From positions 1 through 16,055 of the forward strand of contig JASHWM010000120.1 of the NCBI GenBank assembly GCA_030044075.1: 16,055 nucleotides of DNA, in the 5' to 3' direction. The DNA comes from Candidatus Rhabdochlamydia sp. (lineage in GTDB: Bacteria; Chlamydiota; Chlamydiia; Chlamydiales; Rhabdochlamydiaceae). Of this stretch, positions 14,120 through 16,055 are shown one piece after another. Position numbers and translations under genes: made by a program. The notes beneath the pieces were generated by a model that worked only from the letters and a program-made list of their open reading frames with translations, was not told where the DNA came from and searched no databases. Numbering within the stretch: the stretch's first letter is position 1; every line of letters starts with the position of its first letter.

Positions 14120-14704
14120 ATGGACAAAAAAATAGTTATGATTGCGGGACCAAATGGTGCTGGTAAAACAACTACAGCTTTGGAAACTTTGCCTGGATTA
14201 AAAGTATATGAATTCCTTAATGCGGATGCAATTGCAAAAGGCCTAGCTCCTCTTCATCCTGAAAGCGTACCTTTAGCAGCTAGCAAACTCATGATAAAAA
14301 GATTTCGAGAATTACTAAATCTAAATAAAAGCTTCGCCTTTGAAACAACTGCTTCTGGAAAAAACTATGTAAAACATCTTGAAGAAGCTCGAAAGAAGAA
14401 CTATGAGATATCTCTTATGTTTCTATGGCTTCCTAGCCCTGAATTTGCTATTAAACGCGTTGCCGAAAGAGTAAAACAGGGAGGCCATAATATTCCCGAA
14501 AAGACCATTAAAAACCGGTATTTTTTAGGCATTAAAAACCTCTTTAATCATTATTTAATTCTAGCCGATACAGTTATTATCCTAGATAACTCTTCAGAAT
14601 CACAAAAGATAATCGCTAGAAAAAATTCTCATAATATAATACAAATCGAAGAAGTAAGCATTTGGAAAAAAATGCAGGAGTTAGCAGATGTCCAAATCCG
14701 ATAA
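14120..14704 (+). CDS. Zeta-toxin-like P-loop kinase, module 2
   Basis: A 194-residue relative of the module 1 kinase: Walker A GPNGAGKTT (residues 10-18), FLNADAIAKGL (32-42), SFAFETTASGKNYVKHLEEA (71-90), LMFLWLPSPEFAIKRVAERV and KQGGHNIPEKTIKNRYF (119-135), then a strand TVIILDNS. It is close to the minimal length for COG4185-type zeta-like proteins and lacks the insertion seen in module 1. No good ribosome binding site precedes the ATG. A TTGACA at 14030-14035 with TTAAAT at 14051-14056 (short 15-nt spacer) is a weak promoter candidate starting inside the end of copy C. The kinase substrate is unknown. The small basic protein follows with a 17-nt overlap. Confidence 0.85.
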   Translation: MDKKIVMIAGPNGAGKTTTALETLPGLKVYEFLNADAIAKGLAPLHPESVPLAASKLMIKRFRELLNLNKSFAFETTASGKNYVKHLEEARKKNYEISLMFLWLPSPEFAIKRVAERVKQGGHNIPEKTIKNRYFLGIKNLFNHYLILADTVIILDNSSESQKIIARKNSHNIIQIEEVSIWKKMQELADVQIR

Positions 14705-14915
14705 ACCTGATATCACTGAACTGTTATTAAAAGGACACAAACGTGGTATTAAGAAAGCCATTGATATCGCTAGCCGCACAAGAACATCCTTAATCATTCA
14801 GAAAGACGATAAAATCGTTGCTGTAAAACCCAAATACAAATATGTACGAGTGCCTATAAAAAGTTCAAAAAAGAAGTCATCCATTACTAGACGAAAAATT
14901 AAATCAAGAAAATAG
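14688..14915 (+). CDS. Small basic protein, probable antitoxin of zeta module 2
   Basis: A 75-residue protein starting 17 nt inside the kinase gene, with AGGAG 8 nt before the ATG. It begins MSKSDKPDITELLLKGHKRG, has a beta-like stretch TSLIIQKDDKIVAVKPKYKY and a lysine-rich end (SKKKSSITRRKIKSRK), the charge opposite to module 1's acidic antitoxin. The (T)xLxxxxxxxxVxVxP pattern is shared with the module 1 small protein, suggesting the two are distantly related. The toxin-first order here is reversed relative to module 1. An RNA- or DNA-binding role for the basic tail is possible. Confidence 0.65.
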   Translation: MSKSDKPDITELLLKGHKRGIKKAIDIASRTRTSLIIQKDDKIVAVKPKYKYVRVPIKSSKKKSSITRRKIKSRK

Positions 14916-15267
14916 CAATTTTATGCGATGGCGGGGATATAAATGCTAAATATATCCCGGAGGAACTTTCAAAAATCATTCAGAATCCAGATGAAATCCC
15001 GATAGAAATTAGAACATTTCCTATGAGTTTTGATTTTTCTCCGTATCTTGGCAATTCTTGCTTTGAATCCCCTCCACGGGATCCTGTTACATTCTCATTA
15101 AATGAGGATGGAAATCTTATGGTACAAGTAAAAATAAACCTTTTGACAGATGTCATTTACTGTCTAATGGTCGAATTTTATTTCCTTCTTGGGGATTAGA
15201 ATTTGAAAAGCGAGAAGATGGTATTTACCCTAATCTTAAAATAAAAAACCCTAGTTTATTAGACTAG
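14903..15267 (+). pseudogene. Broken gene of unknown function
   Basis: An open frame from 14903 (no proper start) reads IKKIAILCDGGDINAKYIPE then ELSKIIQNPDEIPIEIRTFP, FDFSPYLGNSCFESPPRDPV and NLMVQVKINLLTD, ending at 15197-15199. Near 15148 another frame takes over with RCHLLSNGRILFPSWGLEFE, KREDGIYPNLKIKNPSLLD and a stop at 15265-15267. Both halves have protein-like composition, so this is probably one frameshifted gene that lost its 5' end. I do not recognise it. Its last 13 codons lie inside the 59-bp direct repeat. Confidence 0.5.
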
Positions 15268-15283
15268 GGTTAGCGTTCGGACG
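15225..15283 (+). repeat. 59-bp perfect direct repeat, right copy (with hairpin)
   Basis: Identical to 12189-12247, 3,036 bp away, with the same hairpin (15247-15271). The flanking base on each side differs, so the repeat is exactly 59 bp. It joins to recombinase tail copy D at the same point as the left copy joins copy B. Confidence 0.95.
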
Positions 15284-15490
15284 CAGCAGCAACCAATTCG
15301 AACCTTTTCCGAGATCTCAATACAGTCGAAGATCCCCTGCGAACAGACAATGACCGTTTATCAAGCCTTAGGTCCAAAAATAAAAGAGCTAAAGGCTCTA
15401 GGTTTCTCAAATGAAGAAATAGCAGTCAGACTAAAAATCAATAGAAAAACTGTCGGAAAGGGACTAATTTTTCGAAACGAAATAGTATAA
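15263..15490 (+). pseudogene. Repeat copy D: serine-recombinase tail with intact HTH frame
   Basis: After a TAG at 15260-15262 the frame stays open to the stop at 15488-15490: TRVSVRTQQQPIRTFSEI, SKIPCEQTMTVYQALG, PKIKELKALGFSNEEIAVRL, KINRKTVGKGLIF. It aligns over its length with copies A and C. An ATG at 15350 would give a 46-residue peptide carrying only the helix-turn-helix. No convincing ribosome binding site precedes it. Catalytic domains are absent. Confidence 0.6.
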
Positions 15491-15505
15491 AAAGTTAAAT
15501 GAAGA

Positions 15506-16055
15506 TCAGAAAAACCAGTCAAGGTGCTCTATACAGAATTTTTTTAACTCTGGGAGAAAGGTCTCATAAAGATACGGGGTCGCCATGGACTCAATGTAAT
15601 TGCAACTCGGATCTTCTTCTGTAATAACACCTTCAAGAGACTTGCGAAGAACGCCATTCTCATAGATAAATCTCCAGAATCCTGCTCCTGAACCCCCGGC
15701 AATACTCTCTGCGCTAGTGTTGGGGATAAGCCAATATTGAATGCCAGCTTCCTCATCAAATTTCAGGGTTTCTCCTCCTCCAAAGGCTACAAAAGTGTTA
15801 ATGAGCCCATCTGGCCGGGTTTTACCAGCGCCTTTATAGAATGCGGAAAATACTTGCTGGTTGAATAAACCTAATTCTTGATTTCCATCCAAGTCATAAA
15901 ACAAGGAATTGTCTATCAATTCATGACGGGGAAGACACTCGTTAATCCCAAGGGCAATAAATGCAATATCTGGTCGATATCCTTCGTTTGTTGTAGAATG
16001 AAAGTGCTCTATGGACGCAATAAGATAGATGAAGTGGAAAGTAACCGAACATGCG
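15506..16055 (-). CDS. Unrecognised protein, C-terminal part (5' end outside window)
   Basis: Reading the complement, the frame is open from the window edge to the stop at 15506-15508, about 182 codons. It includes DIAFIALGINECLPRHELID and FYDLDGNQELGLFNQQVFSA, then YKGAGKTRPDGLINTFVAFG, YWLIPNTSAESIAGGSGAGF and ATPYLYETFLPELKKFC. A TTG at 15917-15919 is inside the frame and should not be used as the start, because the protein-like sequence continues upstream. The DLDGNQEL stretch resembles an EF-hand-type calcium loop (D-x-D-G-N-x-E-L), but only one is seen. I do not recognise the family. The gene points toward the recombinase-tail island. Confidence 0.65.
   Translation of the reverse strand, partial: ACSVTFHFIYLIASIEHFHSTTNEGYRPDIAFIALGINECLPRHELIDNSLFYDLDGNQELGLFNQQVFSAFYKGAGKTRPDGLINTFVAFGGGETLKFDEEAGIQYWLIPNTSAESIAGGSGAGFWRFIYENGVLRKSLEGVITEEDPSCNYIESMATPYLYETFLPELKKFCIEHLDWFF

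Noticed and set aside
9991..15490. Integron with attC sites.
   Set aside because: Hairpin-bearing repeats between modules look similar in outcome, but no integron integrase or attC core-site pattern is visible and the repeats have serine-recombinase coding content.
9062..15490. CRISPR array.
   Set aside because: Repeat copies are about 1-2 kb apart and contain coding sequence; there are no short regular spacers.

Overview
The window most likely comes from an amoeba-associated chlamydia-like bacterium (Parachlamydiales type). This is an inference from gene content: a cyo-type quinol oxidase, two F-box proteins (one with leucine-rich repeats) of the kind amoeba symbionts use on host ubiquitin machinery, several short secreted proteins of unknown family, and an AT-leaning, repeat-rich accessory segment. 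No rRNA or tRNA gene is present to confirm it.

Layout. 1-1161 (minus): the start of cyoB and all of cyoA, with a promoter near 1208-1237. 1347-2527 (minus): an overlapping pair of small exported proteins, a probable lipoprotein followed by a secreted protein. 2624-3857 (plus): a promoter and an intact PRPP synthetase that unexpectedly begins with a signal peptide. 4124-7616 (plus): two probable host-directed F-box proteins. 7814-8905 (plus): an unrecognised protein with hydrophobic segments, followed by a strong hairpin.

9062-15490 is an accessory island built from small defence or stress modules: a HigB/HigA-like toxin-antitoxin pair, a truncated dinD copy, a LexA-like repressor divergent from an intact dinD, a frameshifted PD-(D/E)XK-type nuclease coupled to dinD, and two zeta-type kinase toxin modules with opposite gene order. 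Between the modules lie five direct-orientation copies of one sequence (E about 9062, A about 9991, B about 12240, C about 13568, D about 15263). A sixth decayed copy (F, about 5750) sits between the F-box genes.

Read in the correct frame, this repeat is the 3' end of a large serine-recombinase-like gene (RTKEGPIRTIS..., then VKIPxHQ, then a helix-turn-helix LKALGxSNxxIAxKLxINRKTV). Copy C retains about 60 more upstream codons typical of the recombinase C-terminal region. Copies B and D are preceded by an identical 59-bp segment, so the two zeta modules lie on a 3,036-bp unit flanked by perfect direct repeats. All well-preserved copies carry a hairpin just upstream whose arms differ between copies but still pair.

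The main proposal is therefore a cassette array in which toxin-antitoxin and SOS modules are delimited by serine-recombinase gene tails. The window ends in an unrecognised minus-strand gene (15506-16055, 5' end outside the window).
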